From: Paracoccaceae bacterium
GTDB lineage: Bacteria; Pseudomonadota; Alphaproteobacteria; Rhodobacterales; Rhodobacteraceae
Assembly (NCBI GenBank): GCA_026710155.1
Contig: JAPORQ010000022.1
Coordinates: 62,001 to 126,000, forward strand
Direction of reading: 5' to 3'
DNA: 64,000 nt
This document shows, piece after piece, positions 17,756-27,441 of the stretch. Positions within the stretch are counted from its first letter, which is position 1. The number at the start of each line of letters is the position of its first letter. The notes under the pieces are model-generated. The model ran no database searches and had not been told where the DNA came from. It saw only the letters and a program-made list of their open reading frames with translations. The position numbers and the translations under genes were made by a program.

Positions 17756-18775
17756 ATGAAAAAACTGCTAACCACAGCGGCAATTTCCGTTTCGTTGATG
17801 GCAGGAGCCAGTTCTGTTTCAGCCATGGACATTTCCGCTTGCTTGATTACCAAAACCGATACCAACCCCTTCTTTGTAAAAATGAGGGAAGGTGCTACTG
17901 CCAAGGCAAAGGAAATGGGAATCACGCTTAAAAGTTATGCCGGTAAAATCGACGGTGACCATGAAACCCAGGTAGCGGCCATCGAGACCTGCATTGCTGA
18001 TGGGGCAAAGGGAATTCTGATCACGGCTTCAGATACGGCATCCATCGTATCAACAGTAGCGCAGGCCAGGGACGCCGGGCTGCTCGTCATTGCACTTGAT
18101 ACACCACTCGATCCGATTGATGCAGCTGATTCCACATTCGCAACGGATAACTTTGTTGCTGGTGAACTGATCGGTCAATGGGCTGCCGCATCCTTGGGTG
18201 CTGATGCTGCCAATGCCAAGATCGGATTGCTTAACATCAATGTCAGCCAGCCTACAGTTGGTGTACTTCGAAACCAGGGTTTCTTGCAGGGTTTCGGAAT
18301 TGACTTGGGTGATCCCAACAAGTGGGGGGATGAAGATGATTCTCGAATCGTAGGTAATGATGTATCCAACGGCAACGAAGAAGGCGGTCGTACGGGAATG
18401 GAAAACCTGCTGGCAATCGATCCCATGATAAACGTTGTATACACGATCAACGAACCTGCAGCAGCAGGTGCTTATGAAGCCCTGAAGGCTATCGGACGTG
18501 AAAATGATGTACTGATTGTTTCCGTCGATGGTGGATGTCCGGGAGTCCAGAACATCAAGGATGGCGTCATCGGTGCAACCTCGCAGCAATATCCATTGCT
18601 GATGGCTTCACTTGGTGTCGAGGCCATCGCCGCATGGGCAGCAGATGGTTCCAAACCGGCAAACACACCAGGTAAAAACTTCTATGATACGGGCGTTGCC
18701 TTGATAACCGACCAGCCAGCTTCTGGTGTTGACAGTATTGATACTGACGAAGGAATGTCCCTCTGCTGGGGTTGA
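17756..18775 (+). CDS. frcB: Sugar ABC transporter periplasmic binding protein, fructose type
   Basis: A 339-residue periplasmic binding protein with a signal peptide ([20 protein letters not shown], cleavage probably after VSA). The type-I sugar-binding fold then starts with [20 protein letters not shown], a pattern of the ribose/fructose-binding family, and [16 protein letters not shown] ends it. It would capture a monosaccharide, fructose being the best guess, for the FrcC/FrcA complex. The AGGAGG ribosome-binding site is strong. A hairpin with a T-run follows the gene, which may set the usual excess of binding protein over membrane components. Confidence 0.87.
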   Translation: MKKLLTTAAISVSLMAGASSVSAMDISACLITKTDTNPFFVKMREGATAKAKEMGITLKSYAGKIDGDHETQVAAIETCIADGAKGILITASDTASIVSTVAQARDAGLLVIALDTPLDPIDAADSTFATDNFVAGELIGQWAAASLGADAANAKIGLLNINVSQPTVGVLRNQGFLQGFGIDLGDPNKWGDEDDSRIVGNDVSNGNEEGGRTGMENLLAIDPMINVVYTINEPAAAGAYEALKAIGRENDVLIVSVDGGCPGVQNIKDGVIGATSQQYPLLMASLGVEAIAAWAADGSKPANTPGKNFYDTGVALITDQPASGVDSIDTDEGMSLCWG

Positions 18776-18805
18776 TTCTGTTAAAGTATTGATTTAAAGT
18801 GTTTG

Positions 18806-18843
18806 ATCTGAGGGCCGTTTTGCTGTCCTCGGGTTTTTATTGT
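18806..18843 (+). terminator. Hairpin with T-run after frcB, possible partial terminator
   Basis: CTGAGG and CCTCGG can pair (one G-U) around a loop of about 12-14 bases, followed by GTTTTTA. It lies in the 112-base gap between frcB and frcC. A leaky terminator or mRNA-stabilising stem here would explain high frcB expression relative to frcC and frcA. The stem is short, so confidence is modest. Confidence 0.4.
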
Positions 18844-18887
18844 AAAGTCCCAGAGTCCCATCATATAATCAGCAGGACAAAAGCAAT

Positions 18888-19925
18888 ATGGTAGCAAATG
18901 CAACTGATGAAACCCATTCAGAGGTAGAATCGGATCATAACGGTATCATTAGAAAATTTCACCATTTACTTCACCAGACACCGGCACTTGTACCGCTGAT
19001 TGTCCTTTCTTTATCCATAATGGTTTTTGGCCTTTTGCTGGGGTCCAAATTCTTTTCCCCCTTTGCCCTTACTCTGATCCTTCAGCAGGTGCAGATAGTT
19101 GGCATCGTCGGTGCTGCCCAAACTTTGGTCATTCTGACGGCGGGGATTGATTTGAGTGTTGGGGCAATCATGGTATTCAGTTCCGTCATAATGGGGCAAT
19201 TTACTTTCAGATACGGCCTTCCACCCTCTGTAGCCGTGGCCTGTGGCCTACTTTGCGGTTCCTTGATTGGCTGCATCAATGGCTGGTTGGTGGCCAAAAT
19301 GAAACTGCCGCCATTCATTGTCACACTTGGCATGTGGCAAATTGCCTTGGCGGCGAACTTTCTATATTCTGCGAATGAAACGATACGTAGTCAGGATATC
19401 GCAGCAGAGGCGCCCTTGTTACAGCTCTTCGGCACCAAGTTCAATATAGGGGGAGCGGTTTTTACCGTCGGTGTCATTTTCATGGTGTGTCTGGTTCTTT
19501 TTCTGGCCTATGTTTTGAAACACACTGCCTGGGGCAGACATGTATATGCGGTGGGAGATGATCGTGAAGCAGCCGGATTGTCCGGAGTCAATGTAAATTT
19601 CACACTTGTTTCGGTATATACGATAGCAGGCTTGATCTGTGCCTTTGCAGGTTGGGCCCTGATCGGAAGGATCGGCTCGGTGTCACCCACTTCGGGACAG
19701 TTGGCCAATATCGAGAGCATCACTGCCGTGGTGATTGGAGGAATATCCCTTTTTGGTGGAAGGGGTTCCATTCTCGGCATGTTTTTTGGAGCTCTTATCG
19801 TTGGAGTGTTTTCCTTGGGTCTCCGATTGATGGGCGCTGATGCCCAATGGACCTATTTGTTGATTGGTACGTTGATAATTGTTGCCGTGGCACTGGATCA
19901 GTGGATTCGAAAGGTGGCATCCTGA
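18888..19925 (+). CDS. frcC: Sugar ABC transporter permease, fructose type
   Basis: A 345-residue inner-membrane permease of the RbsC/FrcC family with about nine hydrophobic segments. The family pattern VILTAGIDLSVGAIMVFSSV lies near residues 80-100, and AVVIGGISLFGGRGSILGMF near residue 290. The N-terminal 40 residues are hydrophilic and cytoplasmic, as in FrcC. Its stop codon overlaps the frcA start (TGATG at 19923-19927), so the two are translationally coupled. It forms the membrane channel for the sugar bound by FrcB. Confidence 0.9.
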   Translation: MVANATDETHSEVESDHNGIIRKFHHLLHQTPALVPLIVLSLSIMVFGLLLGSKFFSPFALTLILQQVQIVGIVGAAQTLVILTAGIDLSVGAIMVFSSVIMGQFTFRYGLPPSVAVACGLLCGSLIGCINGWLVAKMKLPPFIVTLGMWQIALAANFLYSANETIRSQDIAAEAPLLQLFGTKFNIGGAVFTVGVIFMVCLVLFLAYVLKHTAWGRHVYAVGDDREAAGLSGVNVNFTLVSVYTIAGLICAFAGWALIGRIGSVSPTSGQLANIESITAVVIGGISLFGGRGSILGMFFGALIVGVFSLGLRLMGADAQWTYLLIGTLIIVAVALDQWIRKVAS

Positions 19926-20704
19926 TGGAACCCATACTGGAGGCCAGGGGATTGGTCAAGAGATTTGGTCGGGTAACTGCTCTGGACAATTGCGATTTTG
20001 AACTGTATCCGGGTGAAATACTTGGTGTCATCGGGGACAATGGCGCTGGCAAGTCAACCCTCATCAAATCCCTGTCTGGTGCTGAAATCCCTGATGAGGG
20101 AGAGGTTTTTCTTGAGGGTGAAGCGGTAAATTTCTCATCTCCCATTGATGCCCGAAAGGCCGGAATAGAAACGGTTTACCAGACCTTGGCCATGTCACCT
20201 GCCCTCGCCATTGCCGATAACATGTTCATGGGCAGGGAAATTCGCAAGAAGGGATTGATCGGGCAATTGTTTCGAAAACTCGATCATTCCGGGATGCAGA
20301 AAATTGCCCATGAAAAACTCACCGATCTGGGAATCATGACCATCCAGAACATCAACCAGGCTGTTGAAACCCTTTCAGGGGGGCAAAGGCAGGGAGTTGC
20401 CGTGGCCCGTGCCGCAGCCTTTGGTTCGAAGGTAATAATCATGGACGAGCCTACGGCTGCTCTTGGTGTCAAGGAAAGCAGACGTGTTCTCGATTTGATA
20501 CTGGATGTCAAGTCCCGGGGAATTCCAATCATATTGATTTCCCACAACATGCCTCATGTTTTCGAGGTTTCCGACCGCATTCATGTCCACCGGCTTGGCC
20601 GGCGATTATGCGTCATCAAACCAGATGATTTTTCCATGTCGGACGCGGTTGCCTTCATGACTGGTGCCAAGAAGCCACCGTCAGAATTTGTCGGCACCGC
20701 CTGA
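19925..20704 (+). CDS. frcA: Sugar ABC transporter ATP-binding protein, fructose type
   Basis: A 259-residue ATPase with one ABC domain, like FrcA and unlike the double-domain RbsA. Walker A is GDNGAGKST, the signature is LSGGQRQGVAVARA and Walker B is VIIMDEPTAALG. The ATG at 19925 is chosen because it overlaps the frcC stop; the frame is open further upstream, but that part has no homology. It powers sugar uptake. No sugar kinase (frcK) follows, unlike the rhizobial operon. About 140 bases without a clear terminator separate it from the convergent nitrilase-family gene. Confidence 0.92.
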   Translation: MEPILEARGLVKRFGRVTALDNCDFELYPGEILGVIGDNGAGKSTLIKSLSGAEIPDEGEVFLEGEAVNFSSPIDARKAGIETVYQTLAMSPALAIADNMFMGREIRKKGLIGQLFRKLDHSGMQKIAHEKLTDLGIMTIQNINQAVETLSGGQRQGVAVARAAAFGSKVIIMDEPTAALGVKESRRVLDLILDVKSRGIPIILISHNMPHVFEVSDRIHVHRLGRRLCVIKPDDFSMSDAVAFMTGAKKPPSEFVGTA

Positions 20705-20843
20705 CATTCCATCAACAGTATCCGTTAATGGTCACAAATTCTCCACAATATAGAATCTATCGATCCTGACCATCATCTTCAATGGACAACCCTGATGGTG
20801 TGGTGGTCAAACAGCTATATTGCAAGCAGTTTTGATATTTTTT

Positions 20844-21683
20844 CTAATCTCCATTCGCATTTTGAGATATATGCCTAAATGCATAATCCTTATCCCTTAC
20901 CAATGAGGGTATTTGCTTGCGGGACAAGTCGACAAGAGTAAGATCCAGGGCATAATTTGCCTGGCAAGGTTCCTTGCCGCCCAAATTAGCTATCACCTCT
21001 CCCCATGGATTTACTATGATGGAATGACCATACGAGGTTCGACCATCATCATGGTCACCGACCTGAGCGGCGGCAATGACCCATGTCCCGTTTTCTATGG
21101 CACGGGCCCTTAACAGTACTTCCCAATGAGCCTTACCTGTTGGAACGGTAAAAGCCGATGGTATGAATATGACTGAAGCACCCTTTTGACAATATTCTCG
21201 ATAAATGCCCGGAAATCTCAAATCATAACAGATGCTCATACCCCAGGATCCCCAGGGAGTGTCCACCAATACAGCAACATCACCAGCCGAGTAACGGTGG
21301 GATTCACCAATTGCCTTCCCACCCTCGAGCAAGACATCAAACAAATGGATCTTGTTGTAAGTGGCCAGGATTTTACCCTGTGGTGTAATCAGTACCGAAC
21401 AATTGTAATAATCGCCTCCCTCTCTTACTGGTGTGGAACCAATATGGATCCACTTGCCGACTTCCCTGGCAAGATTTTGGCAGGTTCTGATAAAAGGATC
21501 ATTTTCAACAGTGGTTATCGATTTCCGGGCTTTCGAAAAGTCTTTGTTCATCAGCCCCGATGCTTCAGGCAAGGCAATCAGATCCGAATTACCAGACTTT
21601 TGCACAATCCTTTTGACCGCTTCGATATTTCCCTGATGATTATCAGTGGAACACATCTGTACCAAAGTCAAATCCAATTTCAT
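20844..21683 (-). CDS. Carbon-nitrogen hydrolase (nitrilase superfamily, Nit1/Nit2-like)
   Basis: A 279-residue cytosolic amidase-type enzyme with the full catalytic triad: Glu40 (LIALPEASG), Lys111 (YNKIHLFDV) and Cys152 (SICYDLRFPGIYR). This pattern, with the DLRFP context, fits the Nit1/Nit2 group that hydrolyses deaminated glutathione or omega-amides, important in metabolite repair. The gene is alone and convergent with frcA. It starts with ATG at 21683, and the C-terminus is normal. Confidence 0.9.
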   Translation of the reverse strand: MKLDLTLVQMCSTDNHQGNIEAVKRIVQKSGNSDLIALPEASGLMNKDFSKARKSITTVENDPFIRTCQNLAREVGKWIHIGSTPVREGGDYYNCSVLITPQGKILATYNKIHLFDVLLEGGKAIGESHRYSAGDVAVLVDTPWGSWGMSICYDLRFPGIYREYCQKGASVIFIPSAFTVPTGKAHWEVLLRARAIENGTWVIAAAQVGDHDDGRTSYGHSIIVNPWGEVIANLGGKEPCQANYALDLTLVDLSRKQIPSLVRDKDYAFRHISQNANGD

Positions 21684-21909
21684 CTATACCTGTCAAAATC
21701 AACATAACATTTAGTACAACCAACACCATCAGAGAGAGTACCATTATTCAACCCGAAAACAAGAACATTTATTCCGTTTACTTTGATCCGAAAGAATCAA
21801 GGTTTTACCATTATCAATAATGAAACCCAATGATTGGCAAAGAAGAATGGAACAAGTCCTGAACAAATGAACATGACCATTTTGTCAATCAGGGAAATAG
21901 CAATTGCTG

Positions 21910-22368
21910 ATGAGTGGAACTGGTGTCATGTTTTCTGTACTGACAGCAGCGTTCAGAAAGGCAAAACCAGAGTTGCATGAATTAGCCGATAAACTTGCAG
22001 CCTTGAATGGTGATAGCCGACGCGATCATCTGGTGTTATGTGATTTACAAGATATGCCAAAACCCATGGCATTAAGGAGCATCTCGCGTCTGACTGTTAC
22101 ATTGGAATTGTGGACTGCTGAAATCACGACTGGTCCATCAGATTCAGGATTTACCGATGATATGGCTACGCAAGCAAACGAATTGATCAGAAGAGCCTTT
22201 CACTCATGTCTGGATAGCTGGCAACGCCACCTGCGGATTCTGATAACACCGAAAAGTGATTCAGAAAATGGTACGAGGGAGGTGGGTGAAACTGCCCTTG
22301 CTTCTCGTGCGGATGTCATTAAAAGTGTCAATTCACTTGGTGCCTCCCCGGCCAAGCAAAGGGAATGA
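21910..22368 (+). CDS. Hypothetical protein
   Basis: An ORF of about 152 residues with protein-like composition (VLTAAFRKAKPELHELADKL at the start, LTVTLELWTAEITTG in the middle). I recognise no family, and there is no signal peptide or membrane helix. The start is uncertain: ATG at 21910 or a TTG two codons upstream. AGGGA lies about 14 bases ahead. It is alone between the nitrilase gene and dnaK. It may be a real lineage-specific gene, but this is not secure. Confidence 0.4.
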   Translation: MSGTGVMFSVLTAAFRKAKPELHELADKLAALNGDSRRDHLVLCDLQDMPKPMALRSISRLTVTLELWTAEITTGPSDSGFTDDMATQANELIRRAFHSCLDSWQRHLRILITPKSDSENGTREVGETALASRADVIKSVNSLGASPAKQRE

Positions 22369-22716
22369 ATCATCAAAGATTCGGAAAAAAACCATTACAA
22401 TCAGAATTTCTCTGCCAAGCAACAAACAAAACCACAACCAAAGTCCTTGGTATCATGGAGGCTGAACCAATTGATTTTTTTCGAATTCCATTGGACACCA
22501 TCTATGTTCCCACCACATTCATTTGTTCCTCCAGATTACCTTCCAAGCAGATGAGTTCACGGAACAATTCCACTAATGTATTCATCAGGAGATTAGCACC
22601 ATGTGAGGGAAGGTAGCGTTGGTTTAACCACTGATTTCCAACCCCCAAAATAGGATTTAAAGTTATTGGCAACCTTCTTTTCTGTACCTCTGTCAGTAGA
22701 AATTTGAGCGTGGTTT
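22369..22716. other. Intergenic stretch before the dnaK promoter
   Basis: Roughly 350 bases with only a weak 83-codon frame at 22365-22616 that resembles no family. No RNA or hairpin terminator is visible. The functional element begins at the RpoH-type promoter at 22717. Confidence 0.4.
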
Positions 22717-22745
22717 CTTGAAGGCAAGGCCAACAATTCCTATAT
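22717..22745 (+). promoter_or_regulatory. RpoH (sigma-32) type heat-shock promoter of dnaK
   Basis: CTTG at 22717-22720 and CCTATAT at 22739-22745, separated by 18 bases, fit the alphaproteobacterial RpoH consensus CTTG-N17/18-CYTATNT exactly. The promoter lies about 80 bases ahead of the dnaK ATG. No CIRCE (HrcA) inverted repeat is present here, so dnaKJ is probably controlled by RpoH while HrcA acts elsewhere, as in many Alphaproteobacteria. Confidence 0.75.
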
Positions 22746-22826
22746 CGGAAACTATCAAGAAATTCAAAACCCGAAGAACTTCAATGTAAGTTCGACAACA
22801 GATTTTAACATACAGGAAGGATATAC

Positions 22827-24740
22827 ATGAGCACAGTAATCGGAATTGACTTGGGCACTACCAACTCTTGCGTAGCCATAATGGAAGGTACCGATTCCAA
22901 GGTTGTTGAGAACTCTGAAGGATCAAGAACCACACCGTCAATAGTTGCTTATACAGATAAAGAGGAACTTGTTGGCCAAGCCGCCAAACGTCAGGCAGTA
23001 ACCAATGCAAAAAATACCGTTTTTGCCATAAAGCGTTTGATAGGCCGACGATTTAACGATTCCTACCTTACCAAAAACAAAGGTTCTCTCCCATACCAGA
23101 TCATTGATGGTGGCAATGGCGATGCATGGGTGGAAATAAGGGACAAGAAATATTCACCGGAACAGATTTCAGCGGTTATCCTCAAGAAGATGAAATCCTC
23201 GGCCGAGGATTATCTGGGTCAGGAAGTCACCAAGGCAGTCATTACCGTACCTGCCTATTTTAACGATGCCCAAAGACAGGCAACCAAGGATGCCGGTAAG
23301 ATTGCAGGCCTGGAAGTCCTGAGGATCATCAATGAACCTACAGCTGCTGCCCTTGCCTATGGCCTTGACAAGAAGGAAGCCAAGACAATTGCAGTATATG
23401 ACCTTGGAGGTGGTACTTTCGACATAACGATCATTGAAATTGATGACGGTCTGTTCGAGGTCAAGTCCACCAATGGTGATACTTTCCTGGGCGGGGAAGA
23501 TTTTGACCTTGTAATCGTCAACCACTTGGCCAACGAATTCAAAAAGGAGAACGGGGTGGATCTGACCAAGGACAAGATAGCCCTGCAGAGGTTGAAGGAA
23601 GCTGCCGAAAAAGCCAAGGTTGAACTTTCATCCAGCATGGAAACGGAAATCAACCAACCGTTCATATCAATTGATACAGACACCAAGCAGCCCTTGCACC
23701 TCATCTCCAAACTGACCAGGGCAAAATTGGAAAATCTGGTTGGTGGACTGATCAAGAAGACACTGAAACCTTGTGAAGCTGCATTGAAGGATGCTGGCCT
23801 CAAATTGGGTGAAATTGACGAAATCGTTCTTGCTGGAGGAATGACCCGCATGCCCAAGGTGGTTGAAGAGGTAACCAACTTTTTCGGAAAACCCCCGAGC
23901 AAGGGAGTAAACCCTGATGAGGTCGTTGCCCTGGGTGCAGCAATTCAGGCCGGTGTTCTCAGTGGTACTGTCAAGGATGTTGTACTGTTGGATGTAACAC
24001 CTCTCTCACTGGGTATTGAAACCCTTGGTGGTGTGTTCACCAGATTGATCGACAGAAACACAACCATTCCGACCAAGAAATCGCAGGTCTTTTCCACGGC
24101 GGAAGACAATCAGACAACTGTAACCATTCAGGTTTATCAGGGTGAACGGGAAATTGCACAACACAACAAACTGTTGGGCCGGTTCAATTTGGAAGGCATA
24201 CCAAATGCAGCTCGGGGAATACCACAAATCGAGGTAACCTTTGATATAGATGCCAATGGGATAACATCCGTAACGGCTCTCGACAAGGCAACCAACAAGT
24301 CACAGTCGATAACCATCCAGTCTTCCGGAGGACTGTCCGAAGATGAAATCGATAAGATGGTGGATGAAGCCAAGGAATATGCCGAGGCTGACAAGAACAA
24401 GAAGGATTTGGTTGAGGCGAAAAATTCGGCTGAATCACTTATCTATCAAACCAATAAATCGCTTGATGAACACAAGGAAAAACTCGATCCGGCAACTATT
24501 GAGGCCATCGAGTTGGCCATCAATGCCCTTGAGGAAAATCTGAAGGAGGAGGATACCGCCAAGATTCAGTCGGGTATTCAGAATCTTTCCGAAGCGGCAA
24601 TGAAATTGGGACAGGTTCTTTATGAAAACCAGGCAGAAAATGCCGAGGAATCAACGGATCGACCCGAAGAAAATTCGGAAGATGATATAGAAGTTGTTGA
24701 TGCCGAATATGATGATGTCGAGGAAGATAACCAGAAATAA
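22827..24740 (+). CDS. dnaK: Chaperone protein DnaK (Hsp70)
   Basis: A 637-residue Hsp70. The ATPase domain opens with [18 protein letters not shown], followed by [14 protein letters not shown] and [15 protein letters not shown]. The linker region is [18 protein letters not shown]. The substrate-binding domain follows, and the tail is acidic, ending in a DDVEEDNQK-type stretch. AGGAAGGA lies ahead of the ATG. It works with DnaJ and GrpE (53 kb) in folding and heat-shock control. dnaJ follows after 72 bases in the same direction. Confidence 0.99.
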   Translation: MSTVIGIDLGTTNSCVAIMEGTDSKVVENSEGSRTTPSIVAYTDKEELVGQAAKRQAVTNAKNTVFAIKRLIGRRFNDSYLTKNKGSLPYQIIDGGNGDAWVEIRDKKYSPEQISAVILKKMKSSAEDYLGQEVTKAVITVPAYFNDAQRQATKDAGKIAGLEVLRIINEPTAAALAYGLDKKEAKTIAVYDLGGGTFDITIIEIDDGLFEVKSTNGDTFLGGEDFDLVIVNHLANEFKKENGVDLTKDKIALQRLKEAAEKAKVELSSSMETEINQPFISIDTDTKQPLHLISKLTRAKLENLVGGLIKKTLKPCEAALKDAGLKLGEIDEIVLAGGMTRMPKVVEEVTNFFGKPPSKGVNPDEVVALGAAIQAGVLSGTVKDVVLLDVTPLSLGIETLGGVFTRLIDRNTTIPTKKSQVFSTAEDNQTTVTIQVYQGEREIAQHNKLLGRFNLEGIPNAARGIPQIEVTFDIDANGITSVTALDKATNKSQSITIQSSGGLSEDEIDKMVDEAKEYAEADKNKKDLVEAKNSAESLIYQTNKSLDEHKEKLDPATIEAIELAINALEENLKEEDTAKIQSGIQNLSEAAMKLGQVLYENQAENAEESTDRPEENSEDDIEVVDAEYDDVEEDNQK

Positions 24741-24812
24741 GTTCCAAGGAGTGGAAGTTTTGGGGAGAAAACATCCTCCGGATTATGGCGCTCAAGCTAA
24801 CCAGGGACGGCA

Positions 24813-25934
24813 ATGAGCAAACCGGATTACTACAATTTACTGGGCGTACCCCGTGGAGCTTCAGGACCTGAAATAAAAAAGGCCTTTCGAAAAAAGGCCA
24901 AGGAACTCCATCCCGATCAAAACAAGGACAATCCGAATGCCGAGGCCGGTTTCAAGGAGGTCAATGAAGCCTATGATGTTCTGAAAGACCCCCGCAAGAA
25001 AGAAATGTATGACCGTTTTGGCCATGATGCGTTTCAGGGTGGTAATGGCGCATCGTCACACAATGGTTTCGGTGGCCAGGGTGCTTTTTCTGATATTTTC
25101 CAGGATATCTTCAGGGATTTCATGGATCCTGGGGGGAGAACTTCCCAGCGGTCCTATCGCGGTTCGGATTTACAATACGAACTCAACATAACACTTGAGC
25201 AAGCCTTTTCGGGGTTGCAGAAAAGAATTGTTGTACCAACCCAGGTTACCTGTGATTCCTGTTCGGGTACGGGATCAGAAGGGGGAGCTGAACCAGAAAC
25301 TTGTTCGCATTGCGGGGGAAGCGGCAAAACCAGGATTCAAAGGGATTTCTTCAGAGTTGAAACAACCTGCCCTGTATGTCGGGGGCAGGGCCGAGTCATC
25401 ATAAATCCATGCAAAACCTGTTCAGGAGAGGGCAGGGTTTACAAAAACAGAACGATTGAGGTGGAAATTCCAGCAGGGATAGATTCCGGACAGAGAATCC
25501 GTTTGGCCGGAAGAGGTGAGGAAGGAAGCAGTCCAGGACAGGCTGGAGACCTTTACATACTGATTGAGGTCAAGGATCACAATGTGTTTGAACGATCAGT
25601 CAACAATCTTCGGTGTAATGTTCATATTCCGATGGTAACTGCAGCATTGGGAGGTGAAGTCGAAATCAAAACCATTGATGGTGGGAGAACCAAGGTAAAG
25701 ATACCACCCGAAAGCCAGACTGGCAAGCGTTTGAGATTACCGGGGAAAGGGATGCCAAAACTCAGGTCCAATAATTCCTATGGTGACTTGCTGATTGATC
25801 TTTTTGTACAAACTCCGGTAAAGCTGACGTCCAGACAAAAGGAATTGCTCAAGGAGTTTGGTGAAGTCAGCGAAATACAGTCTGACAGTGACAGCAAGGG
25901 GCTTTTCAAGAATATCAAAGAGTTATGGAATTGA
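24813..25934 (+). CDS. dnaJ: Chaperone protein DnaJ (Hsp40)
   Basis: A 373-residue type I Hsp40. The J domain (YYNLLGVPRGASGPEIKKAF) includes the HPD tripeptide at ELHPDQN. A Gly/Phe-rich linker is followed by four zinc-binding repeats, CDSCSGTG, CSHCGGSG, CPVCRGQG and CKTCSGEG, and then the C-terminal substrate domains. It stimulates DnaK ATPase and delivers clients. It is downstream of dnaK and presumably driven by the same heat-shock promoter. A sulfolactate dehydrogenase-like gene starts 45 bases later. Confidence 0.99.
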   Translation: MSKPDYYNLLGVPRGASGPEIKKAFRKKAKELHPDQNKDNPNAEAGFKEVNEAYDVLKDPRKKEMYDRFGHDAFQGGNGASSHNGFGGQGAFSDIFQDIFRDFMDPGGRTSQRSYRGSDLQYELNITLEQAFSGLQKRIVVPTQVTCDSCSGTGSEGGAEPETCSHCGGSGKTRIQRDFFRVETTCPVCRGQGRVIINPCKTCSGEGRVYKNRTIEVEIPAGIDSGQRIRLAGRGEEGSSPGQAGDLYILIEVKDHNVFERSVNNLRCNVHIPMVTAALGGEVEIKTIDGGRTKVKIPPESQTGKRLRLPGKGMPKLRSNNSYGDLLIDLFVQTPVKLTSRQKELLKEFGEVSEIQSDSDSKGLFKNIKELWN

Positions 25935-25979
25935 TCCTCTGAAAACCCAATCCCCCTGACCTGATTTCCTGGACACATC

Positions 25980-26954
25980 ATGATTCTGATTACCGAATTT
26001 ATGGATGAATCTGTTATTGATTCCCTTTCCGAAAAGCATTCCACAGTTTATGATGTCACACTGGCTGAAGACAAGGCAAGGTTATCGGAAGCAATTGAAC
26101 CCGTTGAGGCATTGATCGTTCGAAACAAGACAATCGTTGATGCGGAATTGCTGTCGCATGGCCCCAATCTGAAATGTATAGGTCGATTGGGAATAGGTCT
26201 GGACAATATTGATGTGCCATCATGTGAAGCCAGAAACATTCCTGTTTTTCCGGCTATAGGTGCCAATATCGAAAGCGTTGCCGAATATGTAATTGGTACG
26301 GCCATGATTCTATTGAGGGGTGCCTATGGGGAAAATGCCTCATTGATCGCCGGAAGTTGGAACAGAACCGATTGTATTGGTTCGGAAATCTCCAACAAGA
26401 GACTCGGTCTTTTGGGATTGGGAGCAATCGGTCGCAAGACGGCAACAAAAGCACTGTGCTTGGGTATGGATGTACAAGCCCATGATCCATTTGTATGTCC
26501 CGATGATGATTTATGGAACAGTATAAAACCTGTCGAGATGGATGAGCTTGCCAGAACCTCTGATGTTGTAAGTGTTCATGTTCCTTTGGTCGAGACGACG
26601 TTTCACCTGATTGATCGGGTATTTATAAACAAGTGTAAAGTCGGTGCCATAATCATCAACACTTCCCGGGGAGGGGTTGTTGAAGAGGAATCCCTGATCG
26701 AGGCACTGAAGGCTGGTAAATTGGGAGGTGCCGCACTTGATGTTTTCGAGAAAGAACCGCTGGACAGGGATGGAGGGAAAAGGTTTTCAGGATTGAACAA
26801 CCTGATCCTGACACCACATATTGCTGGTGTAACAAAAGAATCCAATTACCGGGTAAGTAAAATGATAGCCGAACAGGTTCTTGGATGTCTTGATCACCAA
26901 ATTCTGAATTCATCAGAAAGAAGGAACGGATTATATGCCCACACCGACAGATAA
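25980..26954 (+). CDS. slcC: D-isomer-specific 2-hydroxyacid dehydrogenase, probable (S)-sulfolactate dehydrogenase
   Basis: A 324-residue NAD-dependent dehydrogenase of the SerA superfamily. The dinucleotide motif is GLLGLGAIGRKTA. The catalytic Arg is in IINTSRGGVVEEE, and the His in ILTPHIAGVTKES. It lacks the C-terminal ACT domain of SerA, so a plain serine role is unlikely. Its stop overlaps the comD start by 20 bases, and comD-comE encode sulfopyruvate decarboxylase. The natural assignment is therefore SlcC, which oxidises sulfolactate to sulfopyruvate (inference from context). Another 2-hydroxyacid as substrate remains possible. Confidence 0.8.
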   Translation: MILITEFMDESVIDSLSEKHSTVYDVTLAEDKARLSEAIEPVEALIVRNKTIVDAELLSHGPNLKCIGRLGIGLDNIDVPSCEARNIPVFPAIGANIESVAEYVIGTAMILLRGAYGENASLIAGSWNRTDCIGSEISNKRLGLLGLGAIGRKTATKALCLGMDVQAHDPFVCPDDDLWNSIKPVEMDELARTSDVVSVHVPLVETTFHLIDRVFINKCKVGAIIINTSRGGVVEEESLIEALKAGKLGGAALDVFEKEPLDRDGGKRFSGLNNLILTPHIAGVTKESNYRVSKMIAEQVLGCLDHQILNSSERRNGLYAHTDR

Positions 26955-27441
26955 GGCCATACTGGATAGCCTTGTAAGAAATAAAATAGGCTTCATTACC
27001 TCGGTCCCGTGCAAGCAGCTTGCCGGGGTTATTGAGTTGGTGGATAACCACGAGGAAATTTATCATATTCCTTCCAACAAGGAGGATGAAGGTATGGGTC
27101 TGTGTACCGGTGCATATCTTGGCGGAACCAGATCAGCGATAATCATGCAGAATACGGCTCTGGGAGTTGCCATAAATTCCCTGGTCACGTTGATACAATA
27201 CTACCACATACCTTTGCCCATGCTCATCAGTTATCGTGGTGAAGTGGGTGAAAAGGTGGCCTGCCAGGTTGAAATGGCCATCCATACAAAACCACTTCTT
27301 CAACAGTTAAACATTCCCTATTTCCATTTCACCAAGGCTGAACAGGTAAATGGTCTTGATGGTATCCTGCAACATTCCCAGATGTGTAAAAAACCGATTG
27401 CAATTCTTGCAGATGCATCCTTTTGGAGTTCAGCATCATGA
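26935..27441 (+). CDS. comD: Sulfopyruvate decarboxylase subunit alpha
   Basis: A 168-residue PYR-type half of a thiamine-diphosphate decarboxylase. The start (AILDSLVRNKIGFITSVPCK), the IPSNKEDEGMGLCTGAYLGG motif with the Glu that activates the cofactor, and IIMQNTALGVAINSL match ComD and the N-terminal half of phosphonopyruvate decarboxylase. The split into two small subunits points to sulfopyruvate decarboxylase, which makes sulfoacetaldehyde and CO2. It overlaps both neighbours (20 bases with the dehydrogenase, 4 with comE), so the three genes are one transcription unit. Confidence 0.87.
   Translation: MPTPTDKAILDSLVRNKIGFITSVPCKQLAGVIELVDNHEEIYHIPSNKEDEGMGLCTGAYLGGTRSAIIMQNTALGVAINSLVTLIQYYHIPLPMLISYRGEVGEKVACQVEMAIHTKPLLQQLNIPYFHFTKAEQVNGLDGILQHSQMCKKPIAILADASFWSSAS

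Noticed and set aside
25980-26954. SerA (phosphoglycerate dehydrogenase)
   Set aside because: No ACT domain, and it overlaps sulfopyruvate decarboxylase genes, which favours sulfolactate as substrate.
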